Source: Muscardinus avellanarius
Lineage: Eukaryota > Chordata > Mammalia > Rodentia > Gliridae
Length of the DNA stretch: 64,000 bases
Reading direction: 5' to 3'
Assembly: GCA_963383645.1 (NCBI GenBank)
Contig: OY726565.1
Location: forward strand, 30,810,534-30,874,533
This document shows positions 46,816-57,743 of the stretch, one piece after another. The notes beneath the pieces are model-generated. The model was not told where the DNA came from, searched no databases, and was given only the letters and a program-made list of their open reading frames with translations. Made by a program: the position numbers and the translations under genes. Numbering within the stretch: the stretch's first letter is position 1; every line of letters starts with the position of its first letter.

Positions 46816-48009
46816 CAGATTATGTTTTTTTACGTGTTGATTTGTAATTAGTTTTTCGCATGTTTGCAAACTTCTTTCTCCAGCAACTTGTTAATGATTC
46901 CATTAACAAAGCTATTCTGTCACGTGAAGATAACCAGTTTTTACTTTAATAAACTGTGAGGATATAAATCTTTCTGTATAACACAAATTACATCCTTAGT
47001 GTCACAACTAAGATTGCTAGTTAAGAGATTTTGCATAGTTTCCACTATCAATACAAATACCAAGTTTGTTTTCTCTAGTCTCTTCATAGTAGTTTATGAG
47101 TAGCTGGTTTCCCCCATATCTATACTGACATTGAGTATACTTTAAAAAGTTAAAATGTTTTGTTTAGCATACCTGATTATTGACGAGCTTATCTACTTTC
47201 ACATATTTTTTCATCATTTAAGTTTTCTCCTAACAGGTCCTACACACTCATGTTCATACAATTTATTCTTACATAATTTCAACTCATTTTGCAACAAAGC
47301 TGATACTAAGACTCAAGTTTTATTTTTCATTCATAGTTTGTTTTCTGAGAAGTGCAGTAGGGGCATTCATACTTGGAGGACCTCAGTGACAGCAGAAAGG
47401 CTTACGTTGCCCTTGCCATCACAGGATTATTCTCTGTGAGATTGCGCCCAAGGAAGGGAGGGTTTCAGAATTCATTTGTACAGAGGCCTCCAGAGTTCCC
47501 AATCTGACACAAGTGTCCTTGGGAGGTTCGCTTGGGCAAGCCACAAGTGCTGTGGAGGGGTGGCTAATTTAGTGATTGGCTTTGAGGCAGCATCAGAGTG
47601 CTGTGGGTAGGAAAAGACCCTGGGCATGTCCTTCCGGGGGCCACTGAGCACCATGGGGGAACATGGCCACCTGAGTGAGGACAAAAAGACTAGACAAGGT
47701 AAAGGAATTCTTCAAATGCAAAAGAGAGAGCAGACAGTATATCTTCCTCGGATTAACCATCCTCACCCCCTTTCTGCTTGCCCTGTGTGGACTGTGCAGC
47801 CCATGAGGCCTGGGGTCCTTTCTCCACACGGGCAGGCATTGCTGGGTCTCTCATCTAGACTTAGCTCTTAGAAGTTGGTGTGAGTGCACCCCATTTGTTA
47901 AACCACCAAAATAAAGTTTTAGTAAAACACATTTGGTCAAAATTCACTTAGAATTTTAACTACTTTTCTTTTCCATGGATGTGCAGTAATAAATAAAACA
48001 CAAGTTAAA
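46816..48009. other. Unique DNA, GC-richer at 47440-47880
   Basis: No repeat recognised. Overlapping frames of 70-94 codons on both strands (47155-47439, 47472-47684, 47593-47829, 47626-47871) have no domain, so no gene is called. Confidence 0.4.
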
Positions 48010-48650
48010 GGCAAATGGTTGACACTAGAGAATATTATGCTACAAGAGATCAGCCAGTATCAGAAAGTCAAGGATCAATATTTTTTTTTCTCATATGTGG
48101 AAGTGAGGGGGAAATTGGGAAACACAAGAGACTTCACATCAATACGGAGAGATACTAGTAGAACAGTGGGAGGAGATTTGGAAAGGGAGGTGGGGGAGGG
48201 ACAAGTGAGACTTGACGAAAGAAAAAGTTGGAACAATCCCATATAAATTTGTTTATACCAATTTCAATGTTATGAATGGGAAGGCGGAGGGTGTGCAGTG
48301 GGATCCAGGGGGAAATACACAGATGCTGCATGCACGTATGTTTTCATGACACTAAACCTTAATATCATGTAAGCTTCAATGCACCAATACAAGAATATTT
48401 TCTTTTCTTTTTTTTTTTTTTTCGGTACTGGGGATGGAACCCAGGGGAATTCTACCTCTGAGCTACACCTCCAACCCTATTTTTATTCTTTATTTTCAAA
48501 CAGGGTCTCACTGAGTTGCCAAGGGCCTCACTAAGTAGCTGAGGCTGGCCACGAGCCACAATCCTCCTGTGTTAGCCTCCCAAATGCTGGGATTGCAAGC
48601 GTGCGCCCCCATGCCTGGATCAAGTATATTTTAAAAAGATAGAAACAACT
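48010..48650 (+). mobile_element. LINE-1 3' end, lineage-specific, with SINE in its tail
   Basis: L1 terminus: gagaatattatgctacaaga, gatcagccagtatcagaaag, ctcatatgtggaagtgaggg, a purine-rich block and the end cttcaatgcaccaatacaag. A reversed SINE interrupts the tail region. Confidence 0.85.
48390..48632 (-). mobile_element. Dimeric B1/ID SINE with imperfect 12-bp target-site duplication
   Basis: Reversed full-length copy, poly-T/TTTTC tail on the left. The flanks caagaatatttt (48390-48401) and caagtatatttt (48621-48632) differ by one base. Confidence 0.94.
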
Positions 48651-48995
48651 TACTTATAATATTAATATCTCTGTATTATGAGTGGTGAATTCTTTTACCC
48701 CTTTCTATTTTTTTCATAAGGGGACACTTACATGTATCATGGCAGTACTAATAAACTGTATTTGCAATTTCTCCCCCTGGTGAGGATTTGTCTTGATGCT
48801 TAGCGAGATTCAAGCAACATCAAGAACATCCTGTGATTTGTAAATATCCTTTTGAACAGAAGCTGCAGTTGTAAGCATAGGTTCATCTGTGTTGGTGCAT
48901 TGGTAATTTAAGTCTTAATAGAAAAGGCATCAATTTGGTTATGGTCATAAGATAAAGCTTGAATTGAGTGATCCAAGACCTTTTTGTGGAGGTGT

Positions 48996-49455
48996 TGTAT
49001 GTAGGTTTAGCAAGAAATGAGAGACTCAAGATCAGGGTTGGTGGTATGTGCCAATTGAAGTGTTTATTAGCTGCACTAGCCTCAGTCTAGGAATCTGACT
49101 GGAGGAGCTCACTGAGGCCAGGCAACAGTAACCTTTTATAATAATAAGATTAACCCAATCGCCACATGAGCTTTTGAAAACAAGCCAAATACAAAAGCCA
49201 ATTAGCCATTAACAGGGTTCTAGGACAGGAACACACAGCTGTGAGCCATGTATGGTGATTACTGAGGCCAACAAGAATGTTGCCTTTAGCTAGACAACAA
49301 GAACCACATGTCTCAATCCCTCAATCCTCACACAATCAACTCTATAGTTACAAAATGGCAGAGAAGACAAAATGGAGTTACTCAGGTTTTACAGAGTTGT
49401 ACCTGGTGGTGTGCACTCTCATTAGAGACTCGTGCCAATGGAAGCCACGTTGACA
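48996..49455 (-). mobile_element. Solo LTR of an endogenous retrovirus, reverse orientation
   Basis: The reverse complement has LTR layout: a start near tgtcaacgtggcttccattg, a TATA box (TATAAAA, plus-strand 49134-49140), about 60 bp later an AATAAA signal (plus-strand 49073-49078), and an end rich in 'cttgagtctctcatttc' near 49000. No internal retroviral genes, primer-binding site or partner LTR are visible, so it is a solo LTR. I cannot assign a class, and the exact ends and target duplication are unresolved. Confidence 0.6.
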
Positions 49456-49519
49456 TGTGTTACATTTGCTTCCATCTGCATAACCTTTGGTTTAGAGTAT
49501 TTCACTTAATCTCAGTGTG

Positions 49520-49570
49520 TGTCTAACCATCTCTCTCCCTCTCTCTCGCTCTCTCTTGCTCTCTTTCTCT
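49520..49570. repeat. CT-rich simple repeat
   Basis: Pyrimidine-rich tract of TCTC/CTCTCT units directly abutting the 3' side of a reversed SINE; probably expanded from its A/G-rich tail. Confidence 0.85.
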
Positions 49571-49747
49571 TGGCACTGGAGATTGAACCCAGGGGTGTTC
49601 CCTGCTGAGGTACACCTCCAACCCAATTTTATTGTTTATTTTGAAGCAGGATTTTGCTAAATTTTTAGGGCTGGCCTTCAACCTGCGACCTTCCTGGTTT
49701 AGCCTTCCAAGTTCTGGGCCTATAGGCCTGCGCCACTGAACCCGGCT
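49570..49747 (-). mobile_element. Dimeric B1/ID SINE, shortened
   Basis: Reversed copy from ttggcactggagattgaacc to gcctgcgccactgaacccgg, with the central 'aacttagt' repeats reduced to one. Confidence 0.9.
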
Positions 49748-50536
49748 TGGCTACATCTCTTCCTTGATTTTCTACCACAGTGCTGTACAAGGAGAGGTTG
49801 CACAGGGACACTTGCATAATCTGATGTCATTATTTCTCCACCTGGGTGGTCACACCAGTGAGCAAGAGGGATTAAATTTGAAGCCAGTCCCCACAGTGAG
49901 CTGAGTGGTATTTGAGCACAGGAGGTCACAGTGTAAATGCTACCTGAAAAAGTTCTCAAAAACAAGAAAATAATACCATCATATCTTTTGTTGGCTTGAA
50001 ATTCTTGGCATGTTAATTAGTCTATAAAAAGGGCCTTGGCAATGTCATAGACGAGTTCTGGAAGCCTCAGGCTTTTAAACTTGAAGTGGCATGGTGAAGG
50101 GCAGAAATCACACAGGACATTCACAATGTATTGTGGAAAGTGACAAAAGTTGATTAATTACTTACATTAAAACTAATTTGTGGTGGTGGTATTAACATTG
50201 GGAAGCCAGCCATTCTCTTCAGTTTGCTTCTGTGGTTATGAACTTGTCTTCCTTCTTTGTACTTTCTTAAAGGTACTTTGTACTTTCATGTCCTTTTTAA
50301 ACAATTTTTTTGGTAACCTGTTTTCCAAATTTCTCCCAAGGACAAATATCTGAGATTGTCTAATCTAGATTTCTCCTTTGATAGAAGTTCTTTAGAGAAT
50401 ACAGTGGCAAAAATGAGTTCTATTTTTGAATTGAAATCTGATATTATTTTAAAAATTAGAAAAAAATGAAGATAGCAACTTCCTTTCTGACCTTGGCCAG
50501 GATGTTTTCAAGATATCATCTCATATTAGTTCCTCA
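49748..50536. other. Unique DNA, nothing recognised
   Basis: Single-copy sequence. The 81-codon minus frame at 49720-49965 overlaps the SINE end and is unsupported. Confidence 0.45.
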
Positions 50537-50765
50537 TTTTCTCCACCAAAATTTTTTGATTGAACCCAGGGGTATTCCACCTCCAAGGTACACCCCCAGG
50601 GCTATTTATTTATCCTTTATTTTGAAATAAGGTCTCACTAAGTTGATGACAGCCTCACTAAGTTGCTGAGGCTGGCCAAGAACCTGTGATCCTCTTGTCT
50701 TAGGCTCCCAAGTACTGAGATTACAAGTGTGCGCCACCATGCCCAGTTTTCTCCACAAAAATTTT
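50537..50765 (-). mobile_element. Dimeric B1/ID SINE with imperfect 19-bp target-site duplication
   Basis: Reversed copy from gattgaacccaggggtattc to tgcgccaccatgccca. The flanks ttttctccaccaaaatttt and ttttctccacaaaaatttt (50537-50555, 50747-50765) differ by one base. No A-tail remains. Confidence 0.95.
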
Positions 50766-50918
50766 AGTCAGACTGACCTTAGTCAGTTGAACTAATTGAA
50801 CTTAGGAAAATAGTCTTCTTAAGGCTACATTGGTTACCAGTGTGTTTTATTTCTCCCAATCATCTTTTATACATCTATAAATGACATAGATAACTAAACT
50901 TTAAAAATGTAAAGTATA

Positions 50919-50982
50919 GCCGGGCATGGTGGCGCACGTTTGTAATCCCCGCCCTTGGGAGGCAGAGACAGGAGGATCGCGC
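50919..50982 (+). mobile_element. SINE left end only (3'-truncated)
   Basis: Starts gccgggcatggtggcgcacg with few changes, has the group B-like ccccgcccttgggaggcaga and stops after ggaggatcgcgc. The following ctactctcagagtcctgg is not SINE. Confidence 0.88.
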
Positions 50983-51259
50983 TCTACTCTCAGAGTCCTG
51001 GTAGCTGGATACAGTGAATCCTCAAGAATATGGAGTTTGCCTCCAGTTATAACCACTGGGTCAGTCTTTCTCTTAGACCTCACAGTGGCAAGCTCCCCAG
51101 GCTCCAGAAGGCTAACTAAGCTCAGGAGCCTGACTTAATAAATGCTGTCATGGCTCTAGATGCATCTGCTTGTATGACAAAACACTGGGTTCTAAATTCA
51201 GTCTACAGTGCAGCATTAGTGATGAGATGTAACTTTTCTTAGCTGCTTATTTTTTAAGT

Positions 51260-51358
51260 TTTTTTTTTGTTTGTTTTTTTGGCCTTTTGGGACTGGGGAT
51301 TGAACCTATGGTGATGCACTTGCCAGGCAAGTGCTTTGCCACTGAGCTACATCCCAGC
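51260..51358 (-). mobile_element. Free ID element (monomer)
   Basis: Reversed ID: the complement begins gctgggatgtagctcagtgg, then gcacttgcctggcaagtgca and ggttcaatccccagtccc with a T/A-rich tail. It has the full tRNA-derived ID core, including the 'cttgcctggcaagtgc' segment that the dimeric SINEs lack. Confidence 0.92.
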
Positions 51359-51424
51359 TCACTTTTCACTTCAGGAAGTTTGTTTTTGTGCACATTTCTC
51401 AATGAAAGCAGCCTGGTAAGGAGG

Positions 51425-51655
51425 GAGACAGTGTGACATAGTAATTTAGGGCCAGATAGCCCCGTCTGACTGGGTGGGTTTGCGCGCAGATTTGTTACTA
51501 GTTACAAAAGATCCTGGGCTGTTAAACACTTTGCACTTTACTTTCTGCACCTGTAAAAAGGGACCTATTTTGTAGAGTTGTGGAGGTTAAATTAAAATAG
51601 TACTTTCATTAGAAAAATGATTGAGATATGATTAGCACAATAAATTATGGTTATT
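51425..51655 (+). mobile_element. MIR SINE
   Basis: Forward MIR: agtgtgacatagtaatttag, ttactagttacaaaag, gctgttaaacactttgcact, ttctgcacctgtaaaaaggg, tagagttgtggaggttaaat, ending near agcacaataaattatgg. Confidence 0.72.
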
Positions 51656-52189
51656 ATTAGTATTATTATTACTATTATTTTCCTGGAAGTTGTGGTTGGA
51701 TTTATCATTCACCTAGTAACTAGTTTTGAGAATGTATTTATTACTGGATATTTCTGATCTCTTTTGGGGGGCATATTACAGTTTATAGGCATATAAGACT
51801 TGGTTAGTCTATACTTTGGAATCTGAATCCTAAGAACTTAAGATGAAAAATGATGGCACTTGGATGGGCAAAAAGGCTCCATTATGAAGGAAAAACCAAG
51901 AGAGTCACAGAAAACCCAGTCTTGAGATTGTTGATTTAGTGATCCCCTATTAGTAACCATTTTCCTCAGGAAATATATGAGAATTACAAACCTGCATTTG
52001 TTTAAACCTGTGCTGGCTTTCTTTTACTTGTAGTGAAAAACATTCCTGACAGATACACATATGAAATAATCAATTAACACTGGAAATAGGTGGATGAAAT
52101 ATACATCTTAAAAAGCGTGGCACAGAACTATTTAGTTATTACAGTGTGATGATGTAATTGCTACTGAGAATAGATGAGGATCCAGGGAA
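51656..52189. other. Unique DNA, nothing recognised
   Basis: Starts with a short TTA-rich patch, then single-copy sequence without a recognised feature. Confidence 0.45.
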
Positions 52190-52675
52190 ACACAGTAGAA
52201 ATGGCTTTAAAAAGACAGGAGCTTTGAGCTGCCTCTGAAACAGGAATGGGGATTATATAAGCAGAAAAAGGCAAAAGCAGTCCATGAAGATTGAACATGA
52301 GAAGACACGTGGGTAGTTCAGTATCTATCTGCAGTTGTAAGTTATAAAGTGGGGGAAGAAATTATCAGGAGATAAGCCCGTAGAGGTGGGAACCTTCTTT
52401 CCATGTTAAAGAATTTATAATTAGTCCTATAGGTAAAAGGATTCACATCTTGTGGATTACTCTGAGCTTTAGTAACAGTTTCCCAAGTCCTGAAAATCTA
52501 TGTGAAATCAATGTGGAAATTCCTGAGAACCTGTGTTTTGGAAGTCTCATAGGTGATATTGGTTAACAATTCCTCAAAGATGAAAACTTAATGAAAAAAT
52601 TTGACCAGGGGAATGACAAGATCTGATTTGCCCTTTAGAAATATTCAGCTGCATGCCTCTTCTATTTAGTGTGCA
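52190..52675 (-). mobile_element. L2 LINE remnant, reversed
   Basis: The inverse of the L2 3' region: ggattatataagcagaaaaa, ggcaaaagcagtccatgaag, then aaagaatttataattagtcc and the clear tgaccaggggaatgacaaga, tctgatttgccctttagaaa block. Confidence 0.68.
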
Positions 52676-52689
52676 AAGTATATCATTTT

Positions 52690-53300
52690 CTAAAATATGT
52701 TTTTATTTTTAATAGACACATAGTAATTATATATATTTATGGATGTACAGTGTGACATTTCAGTACATGTACATAATCAGATCAGAGTAACTGGCATATC
52801 CATCACCTTAGATATCTCTCATTTCTTTGTGTTGGGAACATTCAAATTCTCTCCTCTAGCTATTTCAAAATATGTAATTAATTGTTGTTGACCACATTAA
52901 CCCTATTGTGCTATCGAGCATTAGGAGTTATTCTTCCTAACTGCTTCCCTCTACCCTTTTACCATCCACTCTTCACCTTCCCTCTCCCACACTTTTCTTA
53001 GCCTCTGGTAACCACTATTCTACACTGTACTACCGTGAGATCAACTCTTTAGCTTCCACATGTAAGTGAGAACATACAGTGTTTGTCTTTCTGTTCCTGA
53101 CTTAGTTCATGTAACATAATGTCCTCCAGTTCCATTCATGTTGCTGCAAATGACAGAATTTTATCATTTTCTTAAAGGCTGAATAATATTCCATAGTATA
53201 TATGTACCACATTTTCTTTATCCATTCACCCATCATGGATACCTAGTTTGATTTCATATCATATTATTGTTACTAGTGCTACAATGGAGTGTACTAATCA
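52690..53300 (-). mobile_element. Older LINE-1 3' end, reversed
   Basis: The plus strand shows inverse L1 sequence: atggatgtacagtgtgacat, cctctggtaaccactattct, agcttccacatgtaagtgag, catgtaacataatgtcctcc, ccattcatgttgctgcaaat, ggctgaataatattccatag and ttatccattcacccatcatg. It matches L1MA/L1MB-type 3' ends better than the lineage-specific copies. Confidence 0.88.
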
Positions 53301-53394
53301 TTTTTAACACCTATCTCTTCCAAATGACAAAATTATTGGTAACAGTGTAATAAATATTATTATAAAATAAATTAATAATGTAAGAGTGAGTTTC

Positions 53395-54030
53395 AGCATA
53401 TGAACCATCTGTATCACTCTTGGATATTCTTCCAAAAGGACTGAAATCAGGATATTATAGTAATATATGCATATCCATGTTTATAGCAACACAATTCATA
53501 ATAGCCAAATTATGGAACCAACATAGGTGTCCATAAACATATGAATGAATCACAAAATTATGAGATAGACACACAATGGGATTTTACTCAGCAATAAAGA
53601 AGAAAAATATATATTACTTGCAGGAAACTGGATAGACCTGGAGAACATTGTCAAGTGAGATTAGCCAGTCACAGAAAGCAAAGGCTCCTATGCTTTCTCT
53701 CATATATGAAAGCTAAGAAGTAATTGGGACACAAGAGGGACTTTTGATAATGAGGAGAAACTCCAGTGGAGCAAGGAAGGTGGTCTTGTGGATGATGGGG
53801 AGAGGGGAAAAGAAGAATCAGTAAAGGTATCTCTTCCATGGACAGTATGTACGTAAGTGAGAATACCAGTGCCAATCTCAATATCACATGTGGGAAAGGG
53901 AGGGAGTGGGGGAGAGCAGGGTAGTAAAATCCACCAAGTGCTGTGTGCATGTATGTCACTACTACTATGAACTATGTCATGATGTGAGACTAAGACTATA
54001 ATGCGCTAGTAAACGGATAAAAAAAATGTG
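53395..54030 (+). mobile_element. LINE-1 3' end, lineage-specific
   Basis: End of ORF2 into 3' UTR: ccaaaaggactgaaatcagg, caattcataatagccaaatt, ggaaccaacataggtgtcca, ttttactcagcaataaagaa, gagattagccagtcacagaa, ctctcatatatgaaagctaa, then the purine-rich block and an end at actataatgcgctagtaaac. The 96-codon minus frame 53669-53959 is a shadow. Confidence 0.88.
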
Positions 54031-55054
54031 AGTTTAAATTCTAAAGACATTCACATTCAAGAAACCATTTCATGTATGAATTTAACATTTAAACTTACTA
54101 CATAACACCACACAGTTTGCACTTTGGGCACTATTTGAAATAGTAAACACAAGTGGAAACACTGAGTGAGCCCATCCAATGGCAAGATGGAAGTGGTCCA
54201 AGTTCCCTGCAAGCATCTCTCCATCACTGCACTGTCATTGCTTCTTGTGACTCCCTTGCAGGCTGTCCTGGCTTTGCAGAGTCCCAATGGGTGTGAATTT
54301 CACTCATTACAGTGTAAATAGTGTCAGTTCTTCAGCAACAAGGTCTAAATTTCACTTAACTAGTTCAGTTGAGCAACTTTGATTAATTGCACCAAGTACA
54401 AACTTTACAGCCAGCATTTCCACTCACACTTCACTACCTAAGTAACTGATGTGCATCTTGATTGGTTCCTCAAATGTCTGTTGGTGATTGATCATTGCAC
54501 CTGTTATTTAGCTCACACACAGACAGAAAAGTGTGTGCTTGTGCGTGTCCATGTTGCCCAATGATGATCCAAACAGAGCTTTATAAAAATGGATCAGCAA
54601 AAGAGAAAATTGGCCAGCAAAGATGAAAGTGCAGCAAAGAAATGAAAGTGATAATGCCAAAAATGAAATTCAAATCCCTTCTGAACAAAGTTATAGAGGA
54701 ATGGCTGGCATGGGGAAGTGCTGATCCAGCTGCCCGTGGAGACACCTAGATATGCAGCCAGAAAACTCGCAGAGGTGAACTTGCTGACACAAACGAGGCA
54801 AGCGTGGGGATGAAAAATATTAAGATGCCCCTGGGGAAAAAGCTTCACATTAAGAGAACTCTTAGACACATTTAATATTTGCTAACCTTGTTCTAAAAAA
54901 GATAATATGCCAAGTATAGAATCCTAGAAGATGACCCAAACTTAGAAAGGAGTATAAATAATTTGTCAAGGCATAGAAAAGAGTGTTCATAATATAAGAT
55001 AAATTATAGGACAAGATGGAGGCAAAAACCATTCAAACGATTCTTGCTAAGGTT
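54031..55054. other. Unclassified DNA, perhaps an ancient repeat at 54550-54880
   Basis: No gene. The part after 54590 gives a broken Lys-rich frame faintly reminiscent of a pogo/Tigger-type DNA-binding segment, but this is not strong enough to call. Confidence 0.35.
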
Positions 55055-55285
55055 TTGTTTTGTTTGGTTTGGTTTTAATTTGGGTAATACTGGGGATTAA
55101 TCTCAAGATAATTCTACTGCCAAGCTAAACTCTCAGTCCTTTTTAATTTTTGTTTTGAAACCGAGTCTCACACTAAATTGATGAGTGTCTTAGTAACTTG
55201 CTGAGGATGGCCTCGAACCTGTGATACTCCTATATCAGCCTCCCAAGCACTGGGATTATAGGTGTGTGCCACCATGCTTGGCTGA
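55055..55285 (-). mobile_element. Dimeric B1/ID SINE, diverged
   Basis: Reversed copy with a (TTTGG)n-like tail: gggtaatactggggattaat, then gaaaccgagtctcaca, cttgctgaggatggcctcga and ataggtgtgtgccaccatgc. Confidence 0.92.
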
Positions 55286-56544
55286 TAAGTTTTTGTTTGT
55301 TGGTTTGTTTGTTTAACAAGAAATAAAGAACCTTCAACTCATGATGTTTTTAATGTGGTAAATTACAGTATACCAAATAAATATAAATTTTTACTACTTT
55401 TTCATTTTCATCCTTGTTTATAATTCACACTAAGCATTTAAAATCTTTCAACTAAGAAGTCACAGAAGACTTTTCCTTTTCCTCACTGAATATGAAACTG
55501 CGCTTGGTTTTCATGTGCATGGCCATTTTTACAGTTCTACATTGCTGTGCAAACCCAAGACTGCTGGTATTTAAAATTAGGAATGTATAACACCGTTGGG
55601 ATTGTAGGACTAAACTGCTCTTGAAGTCAGCTTCAACAGTTGAATCAGTACACACTCATGTGTGAGTTGAAAACAGAGTATTGACTGTATGGCTGGAAAT
55701 GCCCTGAATTAATTTCCATGTAAAATGTTTATTAAAATATGCAATTGAAAGTGTGTTAATTTGAAGCTCATGAGTATAACATTAAAGCTCAATAGTAATC
55801 ACAGCAATTGTTTAGAACATACACTGAGAAGATTTGTGTGTGGGGAAAAGAGAAGTTTATCACTGACATTGTTCAGACTTATTGATTCATGGGCATATTA
55901 AGAAGCAGACCAATTTAGTTTTAGTAATGTTTAAATGCTCTGTGATTTGTTTACCCCCAGATGGACTACCCCCCTTGGTATGCCCCTGGAAACATTTCTG
56001 GAGAAGCTATGTGGTAGGCGGGTGATGAGAAGGAAACAAGATGGAAGTCAGACACGCATATAGGAAGGCAAGACATTGATCTAGAAGACATGAGCTAAGG
56101 GGTCAGGGTGGAAATTAATCTATTTCAGGCTCTGATCTTTCTAATGATGACCAGGTTGAATCCCCATCAGAGCTGCTCAATGCCTCTTAGTTTCTGCCAC
56201 TACTCAGATTCCCCCCTTCTGTAGTGGGTCTTGCCGATCGCTCTGGAATCTCCCTTTCTCTTATCTGTGAACTTGCTGATAGTCTTTGACTCGTGTGACC
56301 GTCCAGCTATCTGCTATCTGCACCCAACTCTCAAGGAGATTTGGACATGCTGCCTTTAGTTGGGTTTGACAGTCTAAAATGATGTAGCCTATTATTCTTA
56401 TAAATTGTAAGTGAAATAGAGTCCAGAACTCTCTTAAATTTAATACCTTTCAAACATCAATCAATTTTGGAAGTGAGGAATTTGTCCTCCTTCTGCCCTG
56501 AGACGTCTTTTCTCCTGAGATCACTATTCCTCTAGGTCATTAGT
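55286..56544. other. Unique DNA, nothing recognised
   Basis: Single-copy sequence with no recognised repeat or exon. Confidence 0.45.
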
Positions 56545-56798
56545 CTACAACAGCAATTTCTTTCTTTTTTTTTTTTTTTTTTCTTCAGTACTGAGAATGG
56601 AACACAGGGGCATTTACCTCCGAGATACACTCCCAGCCCTATTTTTAATTCTTTATGTTGAAACAGGGTCTCACTGAGTTGCAAAGGGCCTCACTAAGTA
56701 ACTGAAGCTGGTTGTGAACCACAATCCTCCTGTCTCAGCCTCCCAAATGCTGGGATTACCAGCACGTGCCACCATGCCCGGCTACAACAGCAATTTCT
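56545..56798 (-). mobile_element. Dimeric B1/ID SINE with 17-bp target-site duplication
   Basis: Reversed full-length copy with a long T-run on the left. The exact 17-bp duplication ctacaacagcaatttct is at 56545-56561 and 56782-56798. Confidence 0.96.
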
Positions 56799-56960
56799 AA
56801 ATTTAGTTTTTCATCACACTGAGGACACACATATTTTAATTATATCTTTAGGTATGGGAAAAGTCTGGTAAATATTACAACAAAAAACCAAGGTTATAAT
56901 AATATATTTAGGTAAGTAGTTCAAATTGATGCTCTTCATGGTAAATTAATACCACAAATG

Positions 56961-57168
56961 GCCCGGCATGGTGGAGCACACTTGTAATTCCTGTGCTTGG
57001 GAGGTGGAGACAAGAGGATCACGCAGGTTCATAGCCAGCCTCGCTGGCTTAAGAGACCCTGTTTCCAAATAAAAATATAAAATGGGTCTGGGAGTGTAGC
57101 CTGGAGGTAGAAGGGTTTCCAGGAACCCCAGTACACCAAACAAACAAACAAACAAACAAAAAACCAAA
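56961..57168 (+). mobile_element. Group B dimeric SINE
   Basis: gcccggcatggtggagcaca, ctggcttaagagaccctgtt, gggtctgggagtgtagcctg, then the rewritten ID end agaagggtttccaggaaccc and an (aaac)n tail. A 112-codon minus frame crosses it and is not a gene. Confidence 0.93.
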
Positions 57169-57198
57169 ACACGGATGTATTTAATTTGGCTCATATTG

Positions 57199-57200
<2 letters not shown>

Positions 57201-57241
<41 letters not shown>

Positions 57242-57446
57242 TGTGTGTAGGAGGTACTTTGGATTCAACCCAGAGGCATTGCATCTCTGAGTTACACTCT
57301 CAGCCCTATTTTATTCTTTATTTGGAACAGGATCTCATTAAATTGCTGAGGGTCTCACTAAATTGTTGAGGCTGGCCTTAAACCTGTGCTTCCCTTGTCT
57401 CAGCCTCCCAAGCACTGATTATAGCATGTGTCACCACACCCGGCCA
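57201..57446 (-). mobile_element. Dimeric B1/ID SINE with (GT)n tail
   Basis: GT array 57201-57249 (one interruption, tatgtg), then ggattcaacccagaggcatt and a B1-like half ending catgtgtcaccacacccggc. It lies tail-to-tail with the SINE ending at 57168. Confidence 0.93.
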
Positions 57447-57523
57447 TATAAGATTTTAAATGTTAATTGTTGACTAAAATTTAAAAGCTTAATACAAAAA
57501 TTAAGTTTTTATTTTTTCTTAAA

Positions 57524-57743
57524 AATATTCATCAATGCCAAGGATGGTGGCACACGCTTGTAATCCCATTACTTGGGAGGCTGAGACTGGAGGATCGCAA
57601 GTTCAAAGCCAGCCTCAGAAGTTTAGTGAGGCTCTCAGAAACTTAGTGAGACCCTATTTACAAATAAAATATAAAAATAGGTCTAAGGGTATAGCCCGGA
57701 GGTAGAAGGCCCCTGGGTTTCATCCCCAGTAATATTCATTAAT
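57524..57743 (+). mobile_element. Dimeric B1/ID SINE without A-tail, 13-bp imperfect target-site duplication
   Basis: From gccaaggatggtggcacacg to ttcatccccagt. The flanks aatattcatcaat (57524-57536) and aatattcattaat (57731-57743) differ by one base, and the right copy follows the ID end directly. Confidence 0.92.

Noticed and set aside
51260..51358. tRNA-like sequence
   Set aside because: The tRNA resemblance is the ID element core, lacking a full cloverleaf and followed by an A-rich tail, so it is not a tRNA gene.
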